Shown in pieces: positions 47,423 to 55,267 of a stretch of 64,000 nt of DNA; within the stretch, counting starts at the first letter, position 1, and every line of letters starts with the position of its first letter. The stretch covers positions 1,612,001-1,676,000 of the forward strand of contig NZ_JABMLK010000002.1 in the NCBI RefSeq assembly GCF_013394855.1. The letters are read 5' to 3'. The notes beneath the pieces were generated by a model. That model was not told the origin of the DNA and ran no database searches. It saw only the letters and a list, made by a program, of their open reading frames with translations. A program made the position numbers and the translations under genes. The stretch is from Limnobaculum xujianqingii (GTDB taxonomy: Bacteria; Pseudomonadota; Gammaproteobacteria; Enterobacterales; Enterobacteriaceae).

Positions 47423-48331
47423 GTGATCTATCTCTGTGGTGTAGCCATCTTGAAACTCAATCTTTCTGCCGTTATCGCTTTAATCTGTATTACTTGTATC
47501 TGGAGCTACAGTTGGATAGTGATGAAAACCCTGCTGGTTTATATCGGCCCGTTTGATTTCGCCGCAATACGCTGCACATTGGGTGCGGCACTGCTATTAC
47601 TGGTGCTGAAACTACGTAATCGGGGAATGAAGCCTCCACCGCTGGGGACCACATTTATTATTGGTGTATTGCAGACGGTTGGCATGGTTGGCTTTTCTCA
47701 ATGGGCTCTGATCACTGGCGGGGCAGGAAAAGTCGCTATTCTGGCGTATACCATGCCATTCTGGGTAATTTTACTGGCAGCGCTATTTTTAAATGAACGT
47801 TTAGTTAAATTACAATATTGGGCTACGGCAATCGCCGTCTGCGGCATGATTCTGATTTTGCAGCCGTGGAATAATAATGGTTCGATGCTGGCTTCTGTAC
47901 TGGCGCTGTTATCTGGTTTCTGTTGGGGAGCCAGCGTGATTATTGCCAAGCGTTTGTATCTTCGCACACCAACAGACCTGTTATCGTTAACCACCTGGCA
48001 GATGGTAATGGGCGCGATTGTGTTAGTGGTTATCGCTCTGTTTGTCCCTTCAAAACCGATTGTCTGGCATCCTTATCTTTGGGGTGGCTTGTTATATAAC
48101 GCGGTTTTAGCAACGGCGGTTGCCTGGGTACTTTGGATGTTTATTCTGAAACATTTGCCTGCTTCTGTTGCAGGATTAGGCACATTGGCCGTCCCGGTTT
48201 GCAGTGCACTTTTATCATGGTGGTTGCTGGGAGAACGTCCTAATGGCCCTGAAGCTGCAGGTATTATTTGTGTGATAATGGCGCTGGTGTTAGTCAGTTT
48301 ACCTAAGCGTAGAGCACAGAAAACCCTCTGA
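47423..48331 (+). CDS. EamA/DMT family permease
   Basis: A second EamA-type exporter, unrelated in position to the first. About ten hydrophobic helices form two EamA halves (WSYSWIVMKTLLVYIGPFDF and GFCWGASVIIAKRLY). The start is uncertain: GTG at 47423 gives 302 residues, while TTG at 47450 is also plausible because the following MKLNLSAVIALI would be the usual N-terminus. The substrate is unknown. Confidence 0.83.
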   Translation: MIYLCGVAILKLNLSAVIALICITCIWSYSWIVMKTLLVYIGPFDFAAIRCTLGAALLLLVLKLRNRGMKPPPLGTTFIIGVLQTVGMVGFSQWALITGGAGKVAILAYTMPFWVILLAALFLNERLVKLQYWATAIAVCGMILILQPWNNNGSMLASVLALLSGFCWGASVIIAKRLYLRTPTDLLSLTTWQMVMGAIVLVVIALFVPSKPIVWHPYLWGGLLYNAVLATAVAWVLWMFILKHLPASVAGLGTLAVPVCSALLSWWLLGERPNGPEAAGIICVIMALVLVSLPKRRAQKTL

Positions 48332-48352
48332 ACCTTTAAGTACTAACAAAAA

Positions 48353-48378
48353 ACTGACGATGATTCTTCATCGTCAGT
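48353..48378. other. 11-bp stem-loop before the siderophore-interacting gene
   Basis: ACTGACGATGA pairs with TCATCGTCAGT around TTCT, with an A-run on its left. The A-run would favour a terminator only in the minus direction. It may be a weak end for the EamA transcript. Confidence 0.45.
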
Positions 48379-48392
48379 GAAAGATCCTGTCT

Positions 48393-48423
48393 TATACTTT
48401 AAATGATAATGGTAATCATTTAT
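48393..48423 (+). promoter_or_regulatory. Promoter with Fur box before the siderophore-interacting gene
   Basis: TATACT at 48393-48398 is a minus-10 box. GATAATGGTAATCATTTAT at 48405-48423 matches the Fur consensus GATAATGATAATCATTATC at most positions and overlaps the start region. Fur with iron would block this promoter. Confidence 0.75.
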
Positions 48424-48473
48424 TATTGAAGTGTTGATTGAAGTAGTCATTCCCAATCTTAAGGATCTACCCT

Positions 48474-49286
48474 ATGTCCTCCTCTTGCCCACCCAAACGC
48501 GCTGAAGGTCAGCGGCAATTGCATGTTATAGAGTCTTATATGCTGACGGAAAATATCCGTCGGGTGATTCTGGGGGGCGAAGAACTGGCCGGTTTAGAAA
48601 TCGATACCAGCCTGATTGGCCCTCATTTAAAGCTTTTTATTCCACCTGCTAATGCAGTCTGTTTACTTTGGCCTGAATATGATGCCTCGAAAGGGCGTCT
48701 GGTGTGGCCGGAGGAGGGGGAACGTCCGATTCTAAGAACCTATAGTCTGCGCGATTATGATGCTCAATTACATCAATTGACTATCGATCTGGTTTGTCAT
48801 GATGGTGGTGTAGCTTCTGATTGGGCGAAGCAGGCTAAAGCCGGTGATAAAATAGGTATTTGGGGACCGGGTGCTCGCCTGTCCTACCGCGATCAATGGT
48901 TAGTGTTAGCAGGTGATATATCGGCACTACCTGCGATTAGCTATACCCTGGAACAGGTTTTACCCGCCGATGCCAAAGGCAAAGCCATTATTGAAGTGCC
49001 TTCAGAAGCCGATCTGATTCCTTTACATGCACCAAAGGGAATGGAAATCACCTGGTTAGTCAGGCATTCGGGGCAGGAGAGTGGATTGATTGATGCCGTT
49101 TCTTCGGTTCAAATTCCGGCAGGTGTTTCACCTCTTATTTGGGGTGGAATGGAGTGTGATTTAGCGAAAGGATTGCGTAGGGCGATTAAAGATAAAATGG
49201 GTCTACAACGTGATGAATACTATCTGGTGAATTACTGGCGTGAAGGGGTGCCTGAAGGTGGTTTTAACCATTCTTCCGATGAGTAG
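48474..49286 (+). CDS. Siderophore-interacting protein (FAD-dependent ferric reductase, ViuB/YqjH type)
   Basis: A 270-residue cytoplasmic flavoprotein that releases iron from imported ferric siderophores. The FAD-binding motif RTYSLRDYD and the NAD(P)H-type GGVASDWA segment are present, with the C-terminal NYWREG motif of the SIP family. An AAGGATCT ribosome site lies before the ATG and a Fur box stands upstream, so iron starvation should induce it. Resembles YqjH but the N-terminus differs; orthology is not certain. Confidence 0.85.
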   Translation: MSSSCPPKRAEGQRQLHVIESYMLTENIRRVILGGEELAGLEIDTSLIGPHLKLFIPPANAVCLLWPEYDASKGRLVWPEEGERPILRTYSLRDYDAQLHQLTIDLVCHDGGVASDWAKQAKAGDKIGIWGPGARLSYRDQWLVLAGDISALPAISYTLEQVLPADAKGKAIIEVPSEADLIPLHAPKGMEITWLVRHSGQESGLIDAVSSVQIPAGVSPLIWGGMECDLAKGLRRAIKDKMGLQRDEYYLVNYWREGVPEGGFNHSSDE

Positions 49287-49412
49287 TCGCTTGATTTAGT
49301 GTTAAAACCGAAGAAAAATGGCGATGTAAGGTAACAATTTGTTGTTCCACAGTAGACGATAAAGCGTATTCCTGTGAAACTGGCTTCACCCTCTATTCAG
49401 GATGAATCGATA

Positions 49413-52226
49413 ATGGATGAGTTGATATTCCTTGGTTTTATCATTCTTATCGCTGTACTGGCATCGCCAATAATGGCGCTGGTGGCTATGAGTCGCAGTC
49501 GCCATGCCAGAGACGAAGTAAGCCAGCTAAAAAAGCAGGTTGAGTCGTTACAAAAGCAGCTTAACCAGTTGGCAGATATTCCGGTCAGGCGATCTGGTGC
49601 TCAGGAAACCAAGGCTGAACCTGCCGTATCACAAAAATTACCAGAGCTGGTTATACCTCCGGTAACGGATAAACCTGTTCCAGCCGCGCCACCGGCGGTG
49701 GCCGCGAAAAGCGACCTTGAACCAGTCGCTCTTCCACCAAAAACAATCGAACCTGCTCCGGTGACTTCGGTTCCTGCGGTGGAGCCTGTGGCTGCTCCAA
49801 CATCATCGGTGAATGTTGCGGTGTCAAAACCCTCCGCAACACCAAAACCGGTATTGCCTCAAACTCCGCCTGTATCTTCCGCCCAAAGTGAAAGTTCAGA
49901 TATCTTCTCTGGCATTATTTCCTGGCTGGTAAAAGGCAACCCGGTAGCAAAATTGGGTATTCTGCTGTTGTTTTTTGGTATTGCCTACCTGCTGAAATAT
50001 ACCATTGAGCGGGATATGTTCCCGATTGAGCTGCGCCTGGCCAGCTCTGCGCTGATCAGTGTGGTGTTACTAGCATTAGGCTGGCGTTTACGCCATAAGC
50101 AGTCTCTTTATGCTCTTATCTTACAGGGCGGTGCCGTGGGCGCGCTATACCTGACGGTATTTGCTGCCTTCCGGATTTATGAGCTGTTACCGCATACTTT
50201 TGCCTTTGTATTGATGCTGGTGATTTGTGCTGCCAGCGTGGCGCTGGCTGTGTTACAACGGGCATTGAGTCTTGCCATGCTCGCCAGTATCGGCGGTTAT
50301 CTGTCGCCAATACTGCTCTCCACCGGTAGTGCCAACCATATTGGCCTGTTCTCTTACTATTTACTTATTTCCAGCGGCATTCTGTTTATTAGCATCTGGC
50401 AGTCGTGGCGGGTGCTTAATCTGCTGGGCTTTGTCTTCACTTTTGGCGTAGCCATCATATGGGGCGTTGAGCATTATCAGCCGGAGGATTACCTCTCCTG
50501 CCAGCTATTCCTGATTGCCAATCTGGTTCTGTTTAGCCTGTTGGCTGAGTTGTTTGCGGTGAAAAACCGACTTCAACAGCATATGGCAATAGATGGAACC
50601 TTGCTGTTTGGCCCTCCGCTGATTGGTTTCGCTTTACAGTATGCGATGACTGAACAGTGGCAATTTGGGCCAGCGTTCTCTGCGCTGGGCTTTGGTCTGA
50701 TTTATCTGGTGATAACCTGGGGTACGCTGCGTCGTTTCCCACAGGAAGGCAAACGAATTGCTTTGGGGTATCTGGCTCTGGGGGGAAGTTTCGTTACGTT
50801 GGCTATCCCACTGGCGCTTTCTGCTCAATGGACCGCACTGGCCTGGGCGCTGGAAGGTCTGGGTATTCTGTGGTTTGGCCTGCTGCAACATCAGCGTCGC
50901 CTGAGCTGGAGCGGTAGTGCATTACTGGTACTGGCGTTAGGTGCTCAGTTAGTAGCCTATCAGGATTACCGTTGGGATATCTCTTTACTGTTTGTTTTAC
51001 CGGTTCTGTTCCTGAGCTTTATTGCCGGTGGTGTATTATGGCGTCACTTTAAACCAGCGTCTGATGCCTGGAAGGGTATTAGTATGGCAATGCTGGTGGT
51101 CGGCATACTGCTTTGGTGCTGGTGGTTGATTGAGCTGCCGTTCGCTTTCAATACCAGAACCTATAGCCTGGAGCCGATGTTGCTTGCTCTGTCAGGGCTG
51201 AGCATATCCGTCTGGATCTGGCGCATTGCCGGAAATCGTTTAGCCTGGCCTGAGTTAAAGCAATCGGTTTGGTTATTGTGGCCAGCGGCGGCAATGGCGC
51301 TGTTTCTACAGCTTAGCGATGATCCACTGCCAACGGCGTTAGGATTATGGAATCTGGTCTGGCTGCTGGTGGTTGCTACCGCACTCTTCCTGCTACATCG
51401 TGATGCTCCTCAACTGTTGAAAGGTAATGCAGAGAAACTGGCACATCTGGTTCTTTTCTGGCTGGTATTGGCCTGGGTTGGAAGCGAAGTCTACTGGCGC
51501 ACAGCTCAAATGGCATGGGGAATGAACGAATGGCGCTTCTATCTGCAAATGTGCAGCTTATCATTAGTTATTCTCTTGCTGTGGATTGCCGATCGTCGAC
51601 AGTACTGGCCGATTAGGGCTCATGCCAATGTTTATTGGCTGGGTACCATTCCGTTGATGGCTGCGGCAGGCGCGATGCTGCTAACCGGCAATATGATGGA
51701 TGGTCAGATGGTGAACTGGCGTTATATTCCATTGGTTAACCCACTGGAAGAGGCGGCGATGTTTGGCATTTTAATGCTGGTCGTCTGGCTCCGCCGTATT
51801 AGCGTTATTCTGAAACCACATGCTATTCAGTTGGACTCTATCATCCCGTTAGTCGGTTGGGGACTGGCATTCTGGTGGTTCAATGGCATTCTGCTGCGGG
51901 CACTGGCTTACTATGCGGATATTGCCTGGTGGTTTGACGCGCTGTGGGCATCACGTCTGGTTCATACTACGTTTGCTATTGTCTGGACGCTTATTGCTCT
52001 GATTTGTATGGTATTCTCTGCTCGTACCGGACGTCGGATTGTCTGGTTCATTGGTGCAGCCTTACTGGGCGTAGTGATCTTTAAATTATTCCTGGTGGAT
52101 AGCGCTAAAGGCGGCGGCTTAGCCCGTGCCATCGCATTCCTGGGTGTTGCCGTGTTGCTGTTAGTCGTGGGATACTTTTCCCCATTACCTCCCCGTCAGC
52201 CGCTTAAGCAGGAGCCAAAGGCATGA
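49413..52226 (+). CDS. DUF2339 large membrane protein
   Basis: A polytopic membrane protein of unknown function. I chose the ATG at 49413 (937 residues) over a GTG at 49374 because an AGGA site fits. The N-terminus has a membrane helix, a coiled coil (SQLKKQVESLQKQLNQL, about residues 37-53) and a Pro/Ala/Val-rich linker to about 160. The rest is more than twenty hydrophobic helices. Its last bases overlap the start of the DUF3999 gene, a pairing known in other proteobacteria. Confidence 0.88.
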   Translation: MDELIFLGFIILIAVLASPIMALVAMSRSRHARDEVSQLKKQVESLQKQLNQLADIPVRRSGAQETKAEPAVSQKLPELVIPPVTDKPVPAAPPAVAAKSDLEPVALPPKTIEPAPVTSVPAVEPVAAPTSSVNVAVSKPSATPKPVLPQTPPVSSAQSESSDIFSGIISWLVKGNPVAKLGILLLFFGIAYLLKYTIERDMFPIELRLASSALISVVLLALGWRLRHKQSLYALILQGGAVGALYLTVFAAFRIYELLPHTFAFVLMLVICAASVALAVLQRALSLAMLASIGGYLSPILLSTGSANHIGLFSYYLLISSGILFISIWQSWRVLNLLGFVFTFGVAIIWGVEHYQPEDYLSCQLFLIANLVLFSLLAELFAVKNRLQQHMAIDGTLLFGPPLIGFALQYAMTEQWQFGPAFSALGFGLIYLVITWGTLRRFPQEGKRIALGYLALGGSFVTLAIPLALSAQWTALAWALEGLGILWFGLLQHQRRLSWSGSALLVLALGAQLVAYQDYRWDISLLFVLPVLFLSFIAGGVLWRHFKPASDAWKGISMAMLVVGILLWCWWLIELPFAFNTRTYSLEPMLLALSGLSISVWIWRIAGNRLAWPELKQSVWLLWPAAAMALFLQLSDDPLPTALGLWNLVWLLVVATALFLLHRDAPQLLKGNAEKLAHLVLFWLVLAWVGSEVYWRTAQMAWGMNEWRFYLQMCSLSLVILLLWIADRRQYWPIRAHANVYWLGTIPLMAAAGAMLLTGNMMDGQMVNWRYIPLVNPLEEAAMFGILMLVVWLRRISVILKPHAIQLDSIIPLVGWGLAFWWFNGILLRALAYYADIAWWFDALWASRLVHTTFAIVWTLIALICMVFSARTGRRIVWFIGAALLGVVIFKLFLVDSAKGGGLARAIAFLGVAVLLLVVGYFSPLPPRQPLKQEPKA

Positions 52227-53671
52227 TGTCGTTAATAAAAATAAAAAAATCCACTGTTACTTTACGTGCAGCGTTATGTGGCCTGTGCATATCGGTATTA
52301 CCGCTGGCTCAGGCTGATGAAACTGAGCTAACGCCGAAGGATTTTTATAAGGGAGCAGAACTGGAAGTTTCTGCACCATCCCCTTTTTATCGTTTAACGC
52401 TGCCGGAAGATGTCTATCTTGAGACGGTTTATCCTGATTTGCGGGATGTTCGGGTGTTTAACAGTTCGGGGCAGACGGTTACTTTCGCTTTATCACCGGT
52501 GGATAGCGATACTACCGAACAGCAAAATATCCCATTACGTATTTTCCCTATGCAAATGTCAGTGAATAAACCTGACGAGAATCGGCGGGAGGATAAAGAA
52601 ACATTTACCTTTAAATCGGCCGGTGGCGTTGAGGTAAAACTCTATCAGGATGGTGAACGCAAACCGCAAGCGACTTACCTGTTAGAGTTGAATCAGGATA
52701 AAGATAAATCTGATGACGTTGGTCTTAATCAAATCATGCTGGACTGGGCCCAAAGTAATGCCAACTGGCAGGCGAAAGTTACCCTATATAGCAGCAGAGA
52801 TTTAAAGGACTGGCGCAAACAGGCGGACAATGCGCCACTGATGGATTTAACTTCCGGTACCGATCGCCTGTTGTTGAACAATATCGATCTTGATGATAAC
52901 TACAACAGCCGACGCGCTCAGTATTGGCTATTAGTGGTGAATAGTGATGAAAATGTAGCGATTCCCGCTATATCTAAGGCTCAGGGGGTAGTGATCACCC
53001 GACGTACAGCGGTTGAAACCATTGAACTGGCATTTAAATCTGAAACGGTATCCAAAACCGAAGCGATATATCAGTTGCAGCGCCCTCAGCCATTGTCATC
53101 CCTTTCCATTGTGCCTGAGCAGAGTAATACAGTATTACCGGTAAATATCGAGTATCGCAGTACTGAGCAAGATAAATGGCGACCATTGTCGACGGCAGTG
53201 GTATATCAAATTCATGGCGACACCGGATACCGTACCTCGGAACCTTTAGCGATGAACCATCTGCTAGTTCAGGGGATTCGGGTGAAAGCGGTAAACGGCA
53301 ACTGGGGTGATACCGTGCCTAAAGTCGTTGCTCAGCGTGAACGTGTTGATGTGCTGTTTAACGGACAGGGCAATCCTCCGTATTTGCTGGCATGGGGGGC
53401 AAATCAGGCTGCTAAAGCGACCATCGGCGTGAATCAGCTAATCCCTGCCTCAGAAATGCAACCAAATGGATTGCAGGGACTACCACAGGCTTACGTCGGA
53501 AATACTATGGTGCTGGGTGGAGAAGAGCGCCTGACAGCAACCTCACCAGTAGAGCGAGCACAACAGTGGCAAACCTGGTTATTGTGGGGACTGCTGATTG
53601 TTGGCGTTGTTGGATTGGCGCTGGTGGTGCTGAGACTGGCTCGGGAGTTGATGGAGCCTAAAAGTAAATAA
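52223..53671 (+). CDS. DUF3999 periplasmic protein with C-terminal membrane anchor
   Basis: The partner of the DUF2339 protein. The 482 residues start with a signal peptide (cleavage at AQA-DETEL, about residue 31). A large soluble domain of Ig-like character follows, and a C-terminal helix (LLWGLLIVGVVGLALVVLRLA) anchors it. Two ATG codons (52223, 52226) are adjacent and either could be used. The function is unknown; co-occurrence suggests a membrane complex. Confidence 0.88.
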   Translation: MMSLIKIKKSTVTLRAALCGLCISVLPLAQADETELTPKDFYKGAELEVSAPSPFYRLTLPEDVYLETVYPDLRDVRVFNSSGQTVTFALSPVDSDTTEQQNIPLRIFPMQMSVNKPDENRREDKETFTFKSAGGVEVKLYQDGERKPQATYLLELNQDKDKSDDVGLNQIMLDWAQSNANWQAKVTLYSSRDLKDWRKQADNAPLMDLTSGTDRLLLNNIDLDDNYNSRRAQYWLLVVNSDENVAIPAISKAQGVVITRRTAVETIELAFKSETVSKTEAIYQLQRPQPLSSLSIVPEQSNTVLPVNIEYRSTEQDKWRPLSTAVVYQIHGDTGYRTSEPLAMNHLLVQGIRVKAVNGNWGDTVPKVVAQRERVDVLFNGQGNPPYLLAWGANQAAKATIGVNQLIPASEMQPNGLQGLPQAYVGNTMVLGGEERLTATSPVERAQQWQTWLLWGLLIVGVVGLALVVLRLARELMEPKSK

Positions 53672-53699
53672 CGGAAAAATATTCGTTTAGTTTCATACT

Positions 53700-53734
53700 G
53701 CAAAATAGGTCGGGCAAAGCCCGGCCTATTTTGC
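53700..53734. terminator. Bidirectional terminator after the DUF3999 gene
   Basis: GCAAAATAGG-CGGGC pairs with GCCCG-CCTATTTTGC around AAA, with a one-base mismatch. It stands between converging genes. Confidence 0.75.
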
Positions 53735-53818
53735 AGCTGAGTACAGATGTCTTCTGGTCGGGCACAATGATGATGTGCACATATTGTCATTCCGGCCGGA
53801 ATATTCCTGAATGTTAAT

Positions 53819-54277
53819 TTATTTATTCTCTGGCAAGATTTCATCATCCTGAGACGTGTTTTCCTTCTCGGGAGTCTGAGGTTGGTTGCTCTCAGTGATA
53901 TCTTTGGTTTGTTCTTCTACGATTTTTTCTGTCACCGGAGCTTGAATTGGAACAAGAGCCGCAAGTGCTTTAGATTCCCGATTGAGAAAAAATGACAGTA
54001 AAGTGCGGATGACCACCATGGAAACCAGCACAATTAGCTCATTGTAGCCAGGGCTCATGATTGCTCGCAGTATATTAACGGCAATCAGAATTTCCAGACC
54101 AAGCAGCAAACGGGAGCCGAAAGGAACGCGTATAGCGAGCAGACCGTTGGATGACTGATGTTCACGTTTGATTTCGCTGCGAATAAAACCAACAACCGCC
54201 ATAATCACAGCATAAACGATGATTAATATACTGATAGCACTCAATATATCGTTAATAAGATAAAGTATGTCTACCAT
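53819..54277 (-). CDS. DUF1622 membrane protein with charged tail
   Basis: The 152 residues form three hydrophobic helices with the family motif RVPFGSRLLLGLEILIAVNILRAI in the middle (about residues 50-73) and VVIRTLLSFFLNRE near 95. After that an acidic/Gln-rich tail extends for about 45 residues. DUF1622 proteins are of unknown function. A short gap separates it from the next minus-strand gene. Confidence 0.82.
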   Translation of the reverse strand: MVDILYLINDILSAISILIIVYAVIMAVVGFIRSEIKREHQSSNGLLAIRVPFGSRLLLGLEILIAVNILRAIMSPGYNELIVLVSMVVIRTLLSFFLNRESKALAALVPIQAPVTEKIVEEQTKDITESNQPQTPEKENTSQDDEILPENK

Positions 54278-54445
54278 ATCAAGATCCCTTTAGTGGTGAA
54301 AACATTAATGCTTCCCTCTCTTTTCCTTCGAGGGGCTGTTAGTTAGCATCCCATGAAATCGCGCTACAAAATAGCTGTCAATATTCCCTGTTATATAGAT
54401 GACCACCATTCACACTAAAACGTTCCGGCAAAAAGTGAATATATT

Positions 54446-54715
54446 TCAAACAATCATGGTCAGGAGAAATAGCTTTCCTTTCAGCACCTCTTCGGGAGCG
54501 GTGACGATTTTGATGTCCATTAGTTTAAGCATATAGCCGGGGGTAACGCTGAGATAGGGGGAGTTTTTATTGTTATAGCGCATTTTGAATAGCTCATGCA
54601 TATCGTCTTTGCGTATTACGATGAGCATCTTATCATTCGGAACTTTGCCATATTGCAAGAATACGTCTTCCTTTTTTCGCTGGATACCTTCAATAAGATG
54701 TTCAAGTAGCGGCAT
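54446..54715 (-). CDS. Uncharacterised 89-residue protein
   Basis: I do not recognise it. It has a mixed hydrophilic sequence without a signal peptide, the segment GKVPNDKMLIVIRKDDM and a C-terminal hydrophobic stretch (KLFLLTMIV). A GAGAATAA sequence near 54725 could serve as ribosome site. The gene lies alone between the DUF1622 gene and the dms operon and may be a non-conserved open frame. Confidence 0.4.
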   Translation of the reverse strand: MPLLEHLIEGIQRKKEDVFLQYGKVPNDKMLIVIRKDDMHELFKMRYNNKNSPYLSVTPGYMLKLMDIKIVTAPEEVLKGKLFLLTMIV

Positions 54716-55160
54716 AGTTATTCTCGCAGCGAAAGGTTATGGATAAAAAATATCACTAATTCTGTTTCTGATAAACAGGGATTTCTTGTTGAAGTATAGG
54801 AGAATTTTTGCCAGTGAAACCGTTATCAATTGTTTTTATTACTTCTCTGTGATTCAGGAGCATTTGGCTATTAGTTTATTTTTTACTGGCATCCTGTTTG
54901 CCACTCTTATGTAAGAGTTTATGAGAAATAGTGTTATTGAGTTTTCTGCTAATGCTGCTTTCTATTTATTCAGTACCTCAGACGCGAGTATTTTCTATTT
55001 TATGACCAATTTTATTCTGCCTGCCATTACAGATATTAATTTCGTCTATTCGGTATAAGTTGAATGATTTATTCGTGTTCAATATTAAGTGTATTAATTA
55101 ATTTTAATTTAACTGACTGAATCAATATCCATAATGAGACAGGTTAATCAATTTGGGGGA
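54716..55160. other. AT-rich region upstream of the dms promoter
   Basis: No gene is seen. A small hairpin CTCTT/AAGAG occurs near 54904-54919. The region probably contains further regulatory sites of the dms operon and the promoter of the minus-strand 89-residue gene. Confidence 0.35.
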
Positions 55161-55165
55161 TGCTA

Positions 55166-55208
55166 TTGACGTAGATCAGTAAAGACCTTTCTCAAGTAAT
55201 CGTATTAT
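55166..55208 (+). promoter_or_regulatory. FNR-type site and promoter of dmsABC
   Basis: TTGACGTAGATCAG at 55166-55179 matches the FNR consensus TTGAT-N4-ATCAA at eight of ten positions. TATTAT at 55203-55208 is a minus-10 box at the right distance for an FNR site centred near -41.5. Anaerobic activation of dmsABC by FNR is established in E. coli. Confidence 0.7.
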
Positions 55209-55267
55209 CACACCTCATAATAATAAACGTCCTAATATTTTTTCTTGTTACCATGAGGGTAATGTCG

